Origin: Sutterella wadsworthensis 2_1_59BFAA
Lineage (GTDB): Bacteria; Pseudomonadota; Gammaproteobacteria; Burkholderiales; Burkholderiaceae_F
Length of the DNA stretch: 36,841 nt
NCBI RefSeq assembly: GCF_000297775.1
Contig: NZ_JH815521.1
Location: forward strand, 1 to 36,841
Direction of reading: 5' to 3'
Positions 25,743 through 34,010 of the stretch are shown here, piece after piece. Below the pieces are notes generated by a model, which was given only the letters and a program-made list of their open reading frames with translations, made no database searches and was not told where the DNA came from. Made by a program: the position numbers and the translations under genes. How positions within the stretch are numbered: position 1 is the first letter of the stretch; the number at the start of each line of letters is the position of its first letter.

Positions 25743-27068
25743 TCAGGCCTTGCGGTCAAGCTCGATGGGCTCGCCCGAGGCCTTTTCCTCCTTGGGTTCG
25801 CCGAGCGACATGACGGCGTTGAGGATGATCGCGCCGAAGGTCGCGGTACCGATGCCGCCGAGGCTGAAGAAGCCGAGGTTGAGGGTAAAGTCGCCGCCGC
25901 CGAGAATCAGCGTGACGGCAGCCACGATCAGGTTGCGGCTGTTGCCGAAGTCGACTTTGTTGACGACCCAGACGCGAGCGCCGGCCACGGCGATGAGGCC
26001 GAAGACCACGATCGAGGTGCCGCCGAGGACGGGCTGCGGAATCGTCTGGATCACAGCGCCGAACTTCGGGGAGAAGCCGAGGATGATCGCGAAGATCGCG
26101 GCGACCGGGAAGAGCAGCGTGGAGTAGACGCGCGTGGCGGCCATCACGCCGATGTTTTCACCGTAGGTCGTCACGCCCGTCCCGCCGAAGGAGCCCGAGA
26201 GCATCGTCGCGATGCCGTCGCCGAGGAACGCACGGCCCATGTACGGGTCAAGGTTGCGGCCCGTCATGGCGGTCACGGCCTTCACGTGGCCGAGGTTCTC
26301 GGCAACGAGAATGATCACGACCGGAACGATGAGCGCGATGGCGTGCATCTCGAAGACCGGTGTGTGAACCGTCGGAACGCCGAACCAGGCGGCGTTGGAG
26401 ATGATCGAGAAGTCGATCGGCTTGCCCATGCCGAAGCCGTTGGCGAGCACCGCGTAGATGAAGTACGCGATCACAAGGCCGATGAGGATGAGGAGCTTCT
26501 GGATGAAGCCGCGCGTCCACACGGCAACGCCGCCCACGCTCATGAAGGTGACGACGGCCATCCAGGCGTCGAAGTCCGTCGGACCCACCGAACGGCAGGC
26601 CGTCGGGGCGAGGTTGAGGCCGATCACGGCGACGACCGCCCCCGTCACGACGGGAGGCATCAGCTTTTCAATCCACTTAACGCCCGTAAGCATCACGATG
26701 AGGCCCACGACACAGTAGACGAGACCGCAGACCACGATGCCGCCCAGCGCAACGGGAATGTTGCCGTTGAGGCCCGAGCCCGCAACGTAGCCCGTCGCTG
26801 CGATCACCACGCCGATGAACGCAAAGGATGAACCCAGATAGCTCGGCACCCTGCCGCCCACGATGGCGAAAAAAATGAGCGTGCCGATGCCGCTCATCAA
26901 AACCGCCATGTTGGGGTCAAAGCCCATGAGAATCGGGGCGAGAATGGTGGAGCCGAACATGGCCACCACGTGCTGAACGCCCATCGCCACCGTCTGGCCG
27001 GTGGGAAGACGCTCGTCAGGGGCCACCACGCCCTTTTCCTTGAGCTTCCACTGCGGGAAATAACCCAT
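25743..27068 (-). CDS. uraA: uracil permease UraA-like (NCS2 family)
   Basis: A 441-residue inner-membrane proton symporter for uracil, with about fourteen hydrophobic segments in the NCS2 seven-plus-seven arrangement. Signatures present are QHVVAMFGSTILAPILMG near the N-terminus, the motif AENLGHVKAV with the substrate-contacting Glu, and GGTGVTTYGENIGVMAATRVYS after it. Close to UraA/RutG; xanthine-type NCS2 members differ in these motifs. AGGAGTAAGG precedes the start. A TATAAT box lies about 140 bases upstream, so it is probably a single-gene unit. Uracil salvage fits the nearby PurF-like gene only loosely. Confidence 0.93.
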   Translation of the reverse strand: MGYFPQWKLKEKGVVAPDERLPTGQTVAMGVQHVVAMFGSTILAPILMGFDPNMAVLMSGIGTLIFFAIVGGRVPSYLGSSFAFIGVVIAATGYVAGSGLNGNIPVALGGIVVCGLVYCVVGLIVMLTGVKWIEKLMPPVVTGAVVAVIGLNLAPTACRSVGPTDFDAWMAVVTFMSVGGVAVWTRGFIQKLLILIGLVIAYFIYAVLANGFGMGKPIDFSIISNAAWFGVPTVHTPVFEMHAIALIVPVVIILVAENLGHVKAVTAMTGRNLDPYMGRAFLGDGIATMLSGSFGGTGVTTYGENIGVMAATRVYSTLLFPVAAIFAIILGFSPKFGAVIQTIPQPVLGGTSIVVFGLIAVAGARVWVVNKVDFGNSRNLIVAAVTLILGGGDFTLNLGFFSLGGIGTATFGAIILNAVMSLGEPKEEKASGEPIELDRKA

Positions 27069-27202
27069 TTTTCCTTACTCCTCAAACACGTTGAATCTAC
27101 ACGCACAGGCGCCTCGTCCTTCGGCTTTCCGGACAAAACGCCTCGCGCTCAAAGAGTCGTAAGGGTTCCTCCTAAGGACGAATCGTCTGTGCAAACTTTC
27201 GT

Positions 27203-27231
27203 ATTATAAGCACACATTTCGAAAAATAAAC
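27203..27231 (-). promoter_or_regulatory. uraA: candidate promoter of the uracil permease gene
   Basis: Reading on the minus strand, TATAAT at 27208-27203 with a TTTATT-like -35 about 17 bases upstream. AT-rich surroundings support it; the -35 is weak. Confidence 0.5.
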
Positions 27232-27290
27232 ATAAGGTGTTTTGACTAGACGGGCGGACGCCGCTCCGGAGCGAAGCCTGCGTGCGCAAA

Positions 27291-27328
27291 AAAGGGACGG
27301 CATCCATTTCGGACGGCGTCCCCTTTTG
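27291..27328 (-). terminator. intrinsic terminator after the HU-like gene
   Basis: On the minus strand, a stem of 12 positions with two mismatches (GGGACG/CGTCCC outer) followed by TTTTTT. Confidence 0.8.
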
Positions 27329-27347
27329 TCTCTCTGGTGCCTGAGCG

Positions 27348-27638
27348 TCAGAGCGTCTTCATGGCGTCTTCGACGGCCGCGACGAGGTTCGGGCTGGCGG
27401 TGAAGCAGACCTTGTTGCGTTCCGGAATCACGACGGACTTGCCGGTCTTGAATTCACGACCGACGCGAGCGGCGGTAGTCTTCAATTCCCAGCGGCCGAA
27501 GTTCCAGAACGTGACGCGTTCGCCGCGGGCCATGGCCTCGACGATCTCTTCATGCACGGCATCAACGATGCCCTCTACGAGGGAGGGCGAGAGCACGAGG
27601 CGTTCTGCGACAGCCTGCGCGATTTCCTTCTTGTTCAT
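27348..27638 (-). CDS. HU/IHF family DNA-binding protein
   Basis: A 96-residue nucleoid protein that binds and bends DNA as a dimer. It starts MNKKEIAQAVAERL and has two N-terminal helices (SPSLVEGIVDAVHEEIVEAMARGERV), then the GRWELKTTAARVGREFKTGKSVVIPERNKVCFTAS beta-arm, and a C-terminal helix. The arm has IPERN where HU usually has a proline-led RNP-type tip, so it is a divergent member. I chose the ATG at 27638 by homology; AGAAGGA lies about 8 bases upstream. Whether it behaves like HU or IHF is not decided. It may be a single gene between two terminators. Confidence 0.9.
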   Translation of the reverse strand: MNKKEIAQAVAERLVLSPSLVEGIVDAVHEEIVEAMARGERVTFWNFGRWELKTTAARVGREFKTGKSVVIPERNKVCFTASPNLVAAVEDAMKTL

Positions 27639-28265
27639 TGCGGTAGTCCTTCTCTTTATTCTTGGGGACGGGCTGCCCGTCCGGGCACCCTCTTTCGGCG
27701 ACGCTTTCCGTTCAGGTCCTGTGGAACGTCTGTGTTGTGGTCCGCCTGTCACGTTAAGGTGACATCCCAATTGTACCTGCGGGGAAATATGCTTGGGGGT
27801 GTCACCCAGACGAATTGTAATGTTTTCCAAAACGACTCGCCTGCAAATGCTTCTCGTCTGGGTCTCCATTCCTGAACGGCCCGTCAGTCCCGGGAAATCC
27901 CCTGCATTTCACATGATTCCCGGCGGTGCGGCCTCAAATCGGTTTCGATTTAACATTGCTGACGTTCACAGGAGGCTGATCATTTTGAAAATGCGCGTGG
28001 CACAGGCGTTTGTAGTGTTTGCTGAGCAACAGTACCCGAAAGGTACCTTAGTCACCGAGCTTTAATACGCCTTGAATTCAGTCCGAGAGAGGGTTCTCCG
28101 AAATTCCATGCGCCGTGTCATGATTTTTTACAAACCGCCTGTGGTTTTTCCCCTCAACTGCAGCCGTTTGAAGGCCGAGAACCCCTGCGCACCCTCTTCT
28201 CCCCTCTCCTGAGGGCGGATTGAGGTCGCCTCACGCCGTAGTTCTACCGATTGTTTTCCGCCAAT
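27639..28265 (+). other. intergenic, with one weak small ORF candidate
   Basis: No convincing gene. A 24-codon frame at 27991-28065 (MRVAQAFVVFAEQQYPKG...) has AGGAGG at 27970-27975; translation could even begin at the TTG at 27985. It could be a small protein or chance. The promoter of the HU-like gene must lie here on the minus strand; no box stands out. Confidence 0.2.
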
Positions 28266-28269
28266 GCGA

Positions 28270-28306
28270 AAGGGCCTGCCGACGGCGATTTACGCGGGCA
28301 GGCCCC
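28270..28306 (-). terminator. intrinsic terminator after the amidophosphoribosyltransferase gene
   Basis: A perfect 9-bp stem GGGCCTGCC/GGCAGGCCC, followed on the minus strand by TTTCG. Confidence 0.7.
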
Positions 28307-28342
28307 TCTCAATGCGGATACACCGGATGCAGGATCAGCGGA

Positions 28343-29764
28343 TTATTCCTTCCCGGTCCAGCAGTACGTGCAGAGCTTCTCAGGGTCAAGGCCGATGGCT
28401 TCGATGAGGCCTTCGACGGACTGGAAGCCGAGCGAGTCGAAGCCCATCTTGTCGCAGATGGACTTGAGCATGCACTGGCCGCGCTCGGTCTTGGCGTCGG
28501 CGTACTCGGCGAGGTGCTTGTGATCCTCGTCGCCTTCAAGCTCCTGAATGACGCGACGGGCGAGGAGCTCCATGTCGGAGTTGCCGCGGGAGAAGTTCAG
28601 GTACTTGCAGCTGTACATGATCGGCGGGCAGGCGGAGCGCATGTGCACTTCCTTCGCGCCGGACTTGTAGAGGAAGTCGACCGTTTCACGAAGCTGGGTG
28701 CCGCGCACGATGGAGTCGTCGATGAGAAGAAGCTTCTTGTCCTTGATGAGTTCGGGGACCGGAATCTGCTTCATCTTGGCGACCTGATTGCGGATTTGCT
28801 GGTTCGCGGGCATGAAGGAGCGGGACCAGGTCGGCGTGTACTTGATGAAGGGACGGGCGAACTTCTTGCCGCTTTCATTGGCGTAGCCGATGCCGTGCGG
28901 AAGGCCGGAGTCGGGAACACCCGCCACGTAGTCGACGTCGGGAGCCGTGCCGTCGGCCATGGCGTTGCGGGCCATGATCTCGCCGTTGCGGTAGCGCATC
29001 ACCTCGACGTTCTTGCCTTCGTAGTTGGAGTTCGGATAACCGTAGTACGTCCAGAGGAAGGCGCACAGACGCATCTTCTCGGCAGCGGGCGAGAGAACCT
29101 CGATGCCCTCGGGCGTGATCTTGACGATTTCCTGAGGTCCGAGCTCATAGTGGTCCTCGTAGCCGAGCTTGTGGTAGACGAAGCTCTCGAACGAGACGCA
29201 GTAGCCGTTTTCATCCTTGCCGATGAGAACGGGCAGACGACCGAGCTTGTCGCGGGCGACGATGATGCCGTCGGGTTGCAGGAGCATGATCGTTTCGGAG
29301 CCCTGAATAATGTCCTGGGCGTAGCGAATGCCCTCGACGATAGACTGCTTGCGGTTGATGAGCGCGCCGACGAGTTCGGTGGAGTTCACCTTGCCCGAGC
29401 CCATCGCGAGGAACTGGGAATTGTTGTTGCTGAAGTAGCGCTCGATCAGGTCGTCGGCATTGTTGATGATGCCGACCGTCGTGATCGCAAAGAGGCCGAG
29501 ATGGGACCTCAGGAGCAGAGGCTGCGGATCGTCGTCCGAAATGCAGCCGATGCCGCAGTTGCCCTTCATGTCCGCAATGTCCGGCTCGAAGCGGGTGCGG
29601 AACGGCGTGTTCGTGATGTTGTGGATCTGACGCTGGAAGCCCTTCTCAGGGTGGTAGATCGTCATGCCGCCGAACTTGGTGCCGAGGTGGGAGTGGTAGT
29701 CGACGCCGAAGAAGGTGTCGAGAACGATGTCGCGCTTGGATACAGCGCCGAAGAAGCCGCCCAT
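28343..29764 (-). CDS. purF: amidophosphoribosyltransferase-like protein lacking the catalytic cysteine
   Basis: A 473-residue member of the PurF family, which makes phosphoribosylamine from PRPP at the first step of purine synthesis. The PRPP loop LLLIDDSIVRGTQ is intact. The N-terminal glutaminase domain is there but begins MGGFFGAVSKRD; normal PurF starts with the Cys nucleophile right after the initiator Met (MCGIxG). No Cys occurs in the first 60 or so residues before CGIGCIS. Cysteines matching the Fe-S ligands of Bacillus-type PurF are present: CAFLW, SCKYLN, and C465 and C468 in LCTYCWTGKE. The frame is open to 29932, but homology starts at 29764. Perhaps ammonia-dependent, structural or a different reaction. 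The symbol is by family only. Confidence 0.8.
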   Translation of the reverse strand: MGGFFGAVSKRDIVLDTFFGVDYHSHLGTKFGGMTIYHPEKGFQRQIHNITNTPFRTRFEPDIADMKGNCGIGCISDDDPQPLLLRSHLGLFAITTVGIINNADDLIERYFSNNNSQFLAMGSGKVNSTELVGALINRKQSIVEGIRYAQDIIQGSETIMLLQPDGIIVARDKLGRLPVLIGKDENGYCVSFESFVYHKLGYEDHYELGPQEIVKITPEGIEVLSPAAEKMRLCAFLWTYYGYPNSNYEGKNVEVMRYRNGEIMARNAMADGTAPDVDYVAGVPDSGLPHGIGYANESGKKFARPFIKYTPTWSRSFMPANQQIRNQVAKMKQIPVPELIKDKKLLLIDDSIVRGTQLRETVDFLYKSGAKEVHMRSACPPIMYSCKYLNFSRGNSDMELLARRVIQELEGDEDHKHLAEYADAKTERGQCMLKSICDKMGFDSLGFQSVEGLIEAIGLDPEKLCTYCWTGKE

Positions 29765-30046
29765 TTTTGCTGTACTCTTGTATGGAAGTTGAAGATCTGA
29801 GTCGCGGACGCATGGCGTCGTGAGATTCGCCTGAACGGGGTCGTCCGCAAATGTTGGCGTGATTATCGCAAACAAACAGCCGTTTGTGGGGGCCTCGAAC
29901 ACTTTAGAACGGCAAATCTGTCCTTGGGTCAAGGATCCATACCGCCCGATCTAAGGTCTTTCCCTTAGGCGACTGAAAAACTGGCGTGAGATACGCCTTC
30001 TGACGATTTTGTGCCAGAGAGGATGAGGCGATGCCTCATGCGCAAG

Positions 30047-30075
30047 CGGGGTCCCCTTTCGGAGACCCCGTTTCC
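30047..30075 (-). terminator. probable terminator of the 57-residue membrane peptide gene
   Basis: A 7-bp perfect stem CGGGGTC/GACCCCG with two more pairs inside. Poor U-run on the minus strand. Confidence 0.45.
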
Positions 30076-30091
30076 GTTGGCTAAGAAGCCA

Positions 30092-30265
30092 CTAACGCTT
30101 GCGGGAAGCAATCACCCAGACAACGCCGATAATGATGGCGAGGCCCAAAAGCCCCAGCCAATCAACGCCTCCGCCGGTCATCGCAACATTGAGAACAATG
30201 TCGCCGTTCCAAACGAAGTTTGCCTGTGCTAAACTTCCTAACAAGGAAAAGAATGCAGCACACAT
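30092..30265 (-). CDS. 57-residue exported single-helix peptide with GGG and basic tail
   Basis: A small protein opening MCAAFFSLLGSLAQA (likely signal) and then NFVWNGDIVLNVAMTGGGVDWLGLLGLAIIIGVVWVIASRKR. The end has a Gly run, a 15-20 residue hydrophobic stretch and a basic terminus, the layout of C-terminal sorting tails (GlyGly-CTERM type), though the whole mature chain is only about 40 residues. AGGAAAG lies about 6 bases before the ATG at 30265. The frame is open upstream to 30367, but that part looks non-coding. Function unknown. Confidence 0.5.
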   Translation of the reverse strand: MCAAFFSLLGSLAQANFVWNGDIVLNVAMTGGGVDWLGLLGLAIIIGVVWVIASRKR

Positions 30266-30287
30266 CCTACTTTCCTTTCTAAAGACT

Positions 30288-30325
30288 AAGCCCGGTGTTG
30301 GTAGCACTGGGCTTTGTCGTTTTTG
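30288..30325 (+). terminator. stem-loop in the leader of the small peptide gene
   Basis: A 10-bp stem with one G-T pair (AAGCCCGGTG/CACTGGGCTT), followed on the plus strand by TGTCGTTTTT. On the minus strand it sits just upstream of the 57-residue gene. Confidence 0.4.
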
Positions 30326-30478
30326 AACCCCTTGCGGGGACCCCTTCCGATGCCGAAGGCTCGTCATCGAAAATTTCGTGAGCCTTGCCGGAGAGTGGGG
30401 TGGATTTCAGAATGGCGTTTGCAAGCGATCCCTGCTGCCGATATTTTGCCAGAGTCAATCCTGGAGCGCCCGCTTCGC

Positions 30479-30739
30479 TCAAAGCGCCACCTTCCTCGTT
30501 GCTTCCTCCACCAGATGCTCATCACGCTTGTCGTAGCGTCGGGTCGTCACGACGGAGGAATGTCCCAGCGCCTGCCACACGGTGTTGATGTCGGCGCCGG
30601 ACTCAAGGAGCCGCGTCGCAAAGGTTCGGCGAAGATCATGCGGCGTGAAGGACGAAACCGGAGATTCGTCTGCCCTGGCGCGCAGCAGCTGATGGATGGC
30701 GCCGGCCGTAATCGCCCCGCAGGGCTGGATGTTGTCGCC
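30479..30739 (-). pseudogene. C-terminal remnant of a tyrosine recombinase
   Basis: An open stretch of 86 codons between in-frame stops, with no start. It reads [36 protein letters not shown] and ends ATRKVAL: the catalytic His/Arg pair, the GHSS box and the Tyr nucleophile of an integrase. The catalytic Arg of box I and the whole N-terminal domain are missing. It is related to, but clearly not a copy of, the integrase at 1968-2954. Confidence 0.8.
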
Positions 30740-30760
30740 CTACTTCCACCGCCCCTGCTG

Positions 30761-31696
30761 TCAGCATGGCACACTTTGGCCCTCGCGCAACATCCGGATG
30801 ATCCACCTCTCCGCGTCGTCAACGCCGAACCACGGAATTCTTCTGTTGAGGGCCGCGTAGACCGTGGCCGGCATCGGCACCTCAACGGTGTTGTGCGCCA
30901 TCATGCTCCAGGCCACGGGAACTCTGGTGCCGTCGACAGACGGGACCCGGGAATACCACGCTCCCGGCACTACGGACGTCGTGAGCCAGGCATCGTCGAT
31001 CACCATGATTTTCATGAGTGCCTCAATGCTGAGCTCGTAATGAAGTTCGCCGTCAATCTCTTCAATTTCCGTATCGACCCACACGGTCTTTACGGTCCCG
31101 TTCACGATGCTGATGATTCCCAAAGACGGAGACCAATGGGTCAAACCCAAATCTTCCGCCAAAGCGCCCACCACGTTCAGGACCAGATGGGGCTTCGGCT
31201 CGAGTTCCAGGCGCAACGTTGCGGGCTCGGCTGAAGATCCGAGCAGCGCCCGCTCCTTTTCGCTCAGACGTGCAACGCTCGGCAGCTTGATGTCATGCTT
31301 CATGTCGCTGGCAGAGAACCGGTCCCAGACCTTCGTGACTTTTTCTCTGTCCCCCTTCTTCACTCTGATGCGCCATCCCCGCGGACTCTCCTCGGCCCCG
31401 GGCTCGATGATCGCACAGCGTCCGGATGCGACCGCCAGCCTATGCCCGATGATGAGGGACGGAAGGTCCCAATCAGCCTGCTCTGCGTCATCAGTTCTCC
31501 CCTTGAGGAGGTGCTCGTTGATGAAGGCGATCGAGTCGGGATTGGCCTTTGCAAGGCCTTCGCAGAGCATCTCATAGCCTTCCGGATCCGTCTCCTTGAG
31601 GAACGCAGCGGCAATCCTCACCATCTTCGAACAAAGGACGACAGGTTCACTGCCCTTGTCGGACGAGGCCGCACATTCCTTGTTGAAATCCTGCAT
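30761..31696 (-). CDS. hypothetical protein of accessory region
   Basis: A 311-residue soluble protein I do not recognise; no signal peptide or membrane helix. The C-terminal half has beta-rich stretches (LGIISIVNGTVKTVWVDTEIEEIDGELHYEL, MKIMVIDDAWLTTSVVPGAWYSRVPSV). The ATG is preceded by AAGGAG at 7 bases. It sits beside a recombinase remnant, so it may be cargo of a lost element. No paralogue is in the window. Confidence 0.65.
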   Translation of the reverse strand: MQDFNKECAASSDKGSEPVVLCSKMVRIAAAFLKETDPEGYEMLCEGLAKANPDSIAFINEHLLKGRTDDAEQADWDLPSLIIGHRLAVASGRCAIIEPGAEESPRGWRIRVKKGDREKVTKVWDRFSASDMKHDIKLPSVARLSEKERALLGSSAEPATLRLELEPKPHLVLNVVGALAEDLGLTHWSPSLGIISIVNGTVKTVWVDTEIEEIDGELHYELSIEALMKIMVIDDAWLTTSVVPGAWYSRVPSVDGTRVPVAWSMMAHNTVEVPMPATVYAALNRRIPWFGVDDAERWIIRMLREGQSVPC

Positions 31697-32414
31697 TCAC
31701 GAACTCCTTGATGAAACTCTACTCCCTGAAGCAGTGGACAGTGGCTGACTTGAGGAAAGCTGCCGCCGATTGATTCCATCCTCGTCAGACATTATCTTCC
31801 GAGACACTCCCTCTCTTTCTTCCCGATTCCTGATGAGTTCATTATGAGGACTCGTGCGTCAACTGCTGTCGCACGGAAAATCCCGCAGGCCGCCTTCTTT
31901 CGCCGTCGTCTCGGGTGCCCTCCATATCCCCGACAACAAGACGGGAGATTGAAGTCTGGTGGCGGCTTCGCAGGGCAAACGGCGTCTAGAGCAGACATCT
32001 CTCCGTGGCTGATCGTGTCGACCTGACTGTTGCACCCCCTTTTAGAACGTCGTTCTCGCTCAGCGGAACGGTTGGACTCTCTGTGTTGAGATGGGCATTG
32101 AGGTCAGGACACGGTGAAGGCCCCTACGTCAAGCAATAGGGCCGGGCCTCGCAGCGACTGATCAGAATAAAACAACGGCCTGCAGCTCCGAAGAACTACA
32201 GGCCGTTTTCAGTCATCCGCAGGTGATGTCACCTGCTTCAAAACCCGAAGGCTTAGTATGAAAGCGGAAGCGCCGGAAACCAAAAAGAAAAAACACCCCC
32301 GGTAGGAATACTCGATTCCTATGTTGATGGGGCATTACTATGGACTCGCCCGGCCTGTGTCCCCGATTGTGTGTGCTGATTCAGGATTAAGGGCAACTCC
32401 AAGTATGAAGTGGC
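31697..32414. other. intergenic region with hairpins, 3' side of the IS110 element
   Basis: No gene. A 9-bp perfect stem AACGGCCTG/CAGGCCGTT (32174-32207) is flanked by AAAAC and TTTTC, so it may terminate in both directions. A TAGGAAT/ATTCCTA hairpin (32303-32321) may lie near the IS110 right end. The border of IS110 cannot be placed, as the family usually lacks terminal inverted repeats. Confidence 0.4.
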
Positions 32415-33731
32415 TTATGCCTTAGCGATTATCCATCCTCGAGCGGCTTTTTCCTTTTCGACGTCTGCAAGTGTCATCAGCCCATAACGCCTTAACGCGC
32501 GAATCCACCGAGGCCGGCGTTGACCATCCTGTTTAAAGACGCCTGTGTAATCGAACTCTTTGTCGATGTATGGTTTCTGATTCACAACCACCCAGTGGAT
32601 CAGCAATGCCAGCTTGTGAGCTACTGCCATAACGGCCTTGCAGAATCCCTTGTGCTTCCACCCTCCGAATAGGACGGCAAGATGTGAGCCTTTGGTATGA
32701 CACGCTGCTTGAGCGCATTCGGTAAGCACCTTTTTGATTAACCTTTGCCCATGAGGAGTCCTTCCGCTTTTGATTTGTCCGGCCGATTCGTTATTTCCCG
32801 GGCATACGCCCAGCCAACGAGCAAAAGCGTGTGGCGAGGAAAAATTTTCTACGAAGTCCGGTCCGATCATTGACATCAGCAACTGCGCAGATTTTTCACT
32901 GACGCCCGGGATAGTCGTCATTAGGCGAATGTTTTGTTTGACTTTCTCGCACTTCTTCAATTCACGGATGACCGTTTGTTCGAGAGTTTCGATTTCTTTG
33001 GTATGCGTCTCGATCAGTCTCAGGATTGATTGGACGATGTCCTTGTTAATTTGGGATAGTTCTCCGGAAACGGCATCCAGGATCTCCTCGATTGATTTTT
33101 TGCACAACGGATCAATCATGAGGGCGAGTTCTTCTCGGGGTGCATCTTCCAGAATGCCGGCGATGAGACTTTGGGAGGAAGCGCCGCCGATGTCGGCGAA
33201 AGCAACCGTAAATCTGAACCCGGAGTCATCCAGGACTTTCACAAGGCGATTTTTGAGGCGTTGACGTTCAGCAACAAGCGATTTGATTTGGGACTGAACC
33301 AATCTCAGCGAACGGTAAGGTTCTGCTGGAATAAACGAGGCTCGATAGAGGCCAAGGCGAGCAAGGTTGGCCAGCCATGTGGCATCACTTTTGTCGGTTT
33401 TGCGCTTGTCCGAACCACGATTAAAGATTCGCGGATTGATGAGGACTGGATGCAAATCAGCTTTTTCAAGATCACGGAAAGGCGCCTTCCAGAAAATGCC
33501 GGTGCTCTCCATAAGGATCAAGTCGGCGTTCTGTGAAGAGCACCATTCGGTAAGTCGTTGTCTACCGGAGTATGTGCCGGTGGATTCGAAGTATTCCTTT
33601 TCATGGACCTCGCGCCCTTTGGCGTCGTGCTGAACATGAACGGCGCAAGCGACCAGACGATTTTTGTGAACGTCCAGTCCTATCGTGCTGAAGTTGACGG
33701 TTGAGAGGTCATCGTTGCATTTGGCACGCAT
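32415..33731 (-). CDS. IS110-family transposase (DEDD recombinase)
   Basis: A 438-residue transposase. The N-terminal RuvC-like DEDD domain has Asp20 (GLDVHKN), Glu75 (MESTG), Asp113 and Asp116 (KTDKSDATWLAN). A central coiled-coil-prone helical segment (about 200-260) follows, and then the C-terminal Tnp_20 domain with TIPGVSEKSAQLLMSMIG and ARWLGVCPGNNESAGQIKSG, containing the catalytic Ser region. GGAGG lies 5 bases before the ATG. Intact and probably functional. IS110 enzymes use a bridge RNA from the non-coding end to pair donor and target DNA. Confidence 0.93.
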   Translation of the reverse strand: MRAKCNDDLSTVNFSTIGLDVHKNRLVACAVHVQHDAKGREVHEKEYFESTGTYSGRQRLTEWCSSQNADLILMESTGIFWKAPFRDLEKADLHPVLINPRIFNRGSDKRKTDKSDATWLANLARLGLYRASFIPAEPYRSLRLVQSQIKSLVAERQRLKNRLVKVLDDSGFRFTVAFADIGGASSQSLIAGILEDAPREELALMIDPLCKKSIEEILDAVSGELSQINKDIVQSILRLIETHTKEIETLEQTVIRELKKCEKVKQNIRLMTTIPGVSEKSAQLLMSMIGPDFVENFSSPHAFARWLGVCPGNNESAGQIKSGRTPHGQRLIKKVLTECAQAACHTKGSHLAVLFGGWKHKGFCKAVMAVAHKLALLIHWVVVNQKPYIDKEFDYTGVFKQDGQRRPRWIRALRRYGLMTLADVEKEKAARGWIIAKA

Positions 33732-33925
33732 AACTGCCTCCGATGTATAGTTGAAGCATGGGGGGCAGTCTGCGAGTTAGTAGCCTATGAAGACTTTGTC
33801 AACAAGGTCTATTTAGTATTCGAGCAATGACGCTCAGACAGGGGATCGATACTCGCAGGCTCATTTTAGAAACGCGAAGGGATCGCACATCCAGCACCGA
33901 GCAACTACTGTCCCCCATAAGATTT
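33732..33925 (-). ncRNA. candidate bridge RNA region of the IS110 element
   Basis: In the IS110 group the bridge RNA is encoded in the non-coding sequence upstream of the transposase. Here that stretch is about 190 bases and is bracketed by an inverted repeat TGGGGG(G/A)CAGT (33759-33769 and 33907-33917, one mismatch), which would fold it into a large stem-loop domain. No protein frame is convincing. The position is from family knowledge; loops were not modelled. Confidence 0.4.
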
Positions 33926-33955
33926 TAGGGCGTACAACCGTGGTTGTACGCCCTA
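33926..33955. terminator. perfect 14-bp palindromic hairpin
   Basis: TAGGGCGTACAACC and its exact complement, with a two-base loop GT. It lies between the IS110 upstream region and the autotransporter 3' end, with A/T-rich flanks; probably a terminator. Confidence 0.6.
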
Positions 33956-34010
33956 ATTTAATTCCCCGCTTTCATGCGCAGGGGGGTGGCACTAAAGTGC
34001 TACACACCTC

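Noticed and set aside
25743-27136. plus-strand frame 25617-26831 over the permease
   Set aside because: Rich in Asp/His/Arg as expected of the complement of a membrane protein; no start signal.
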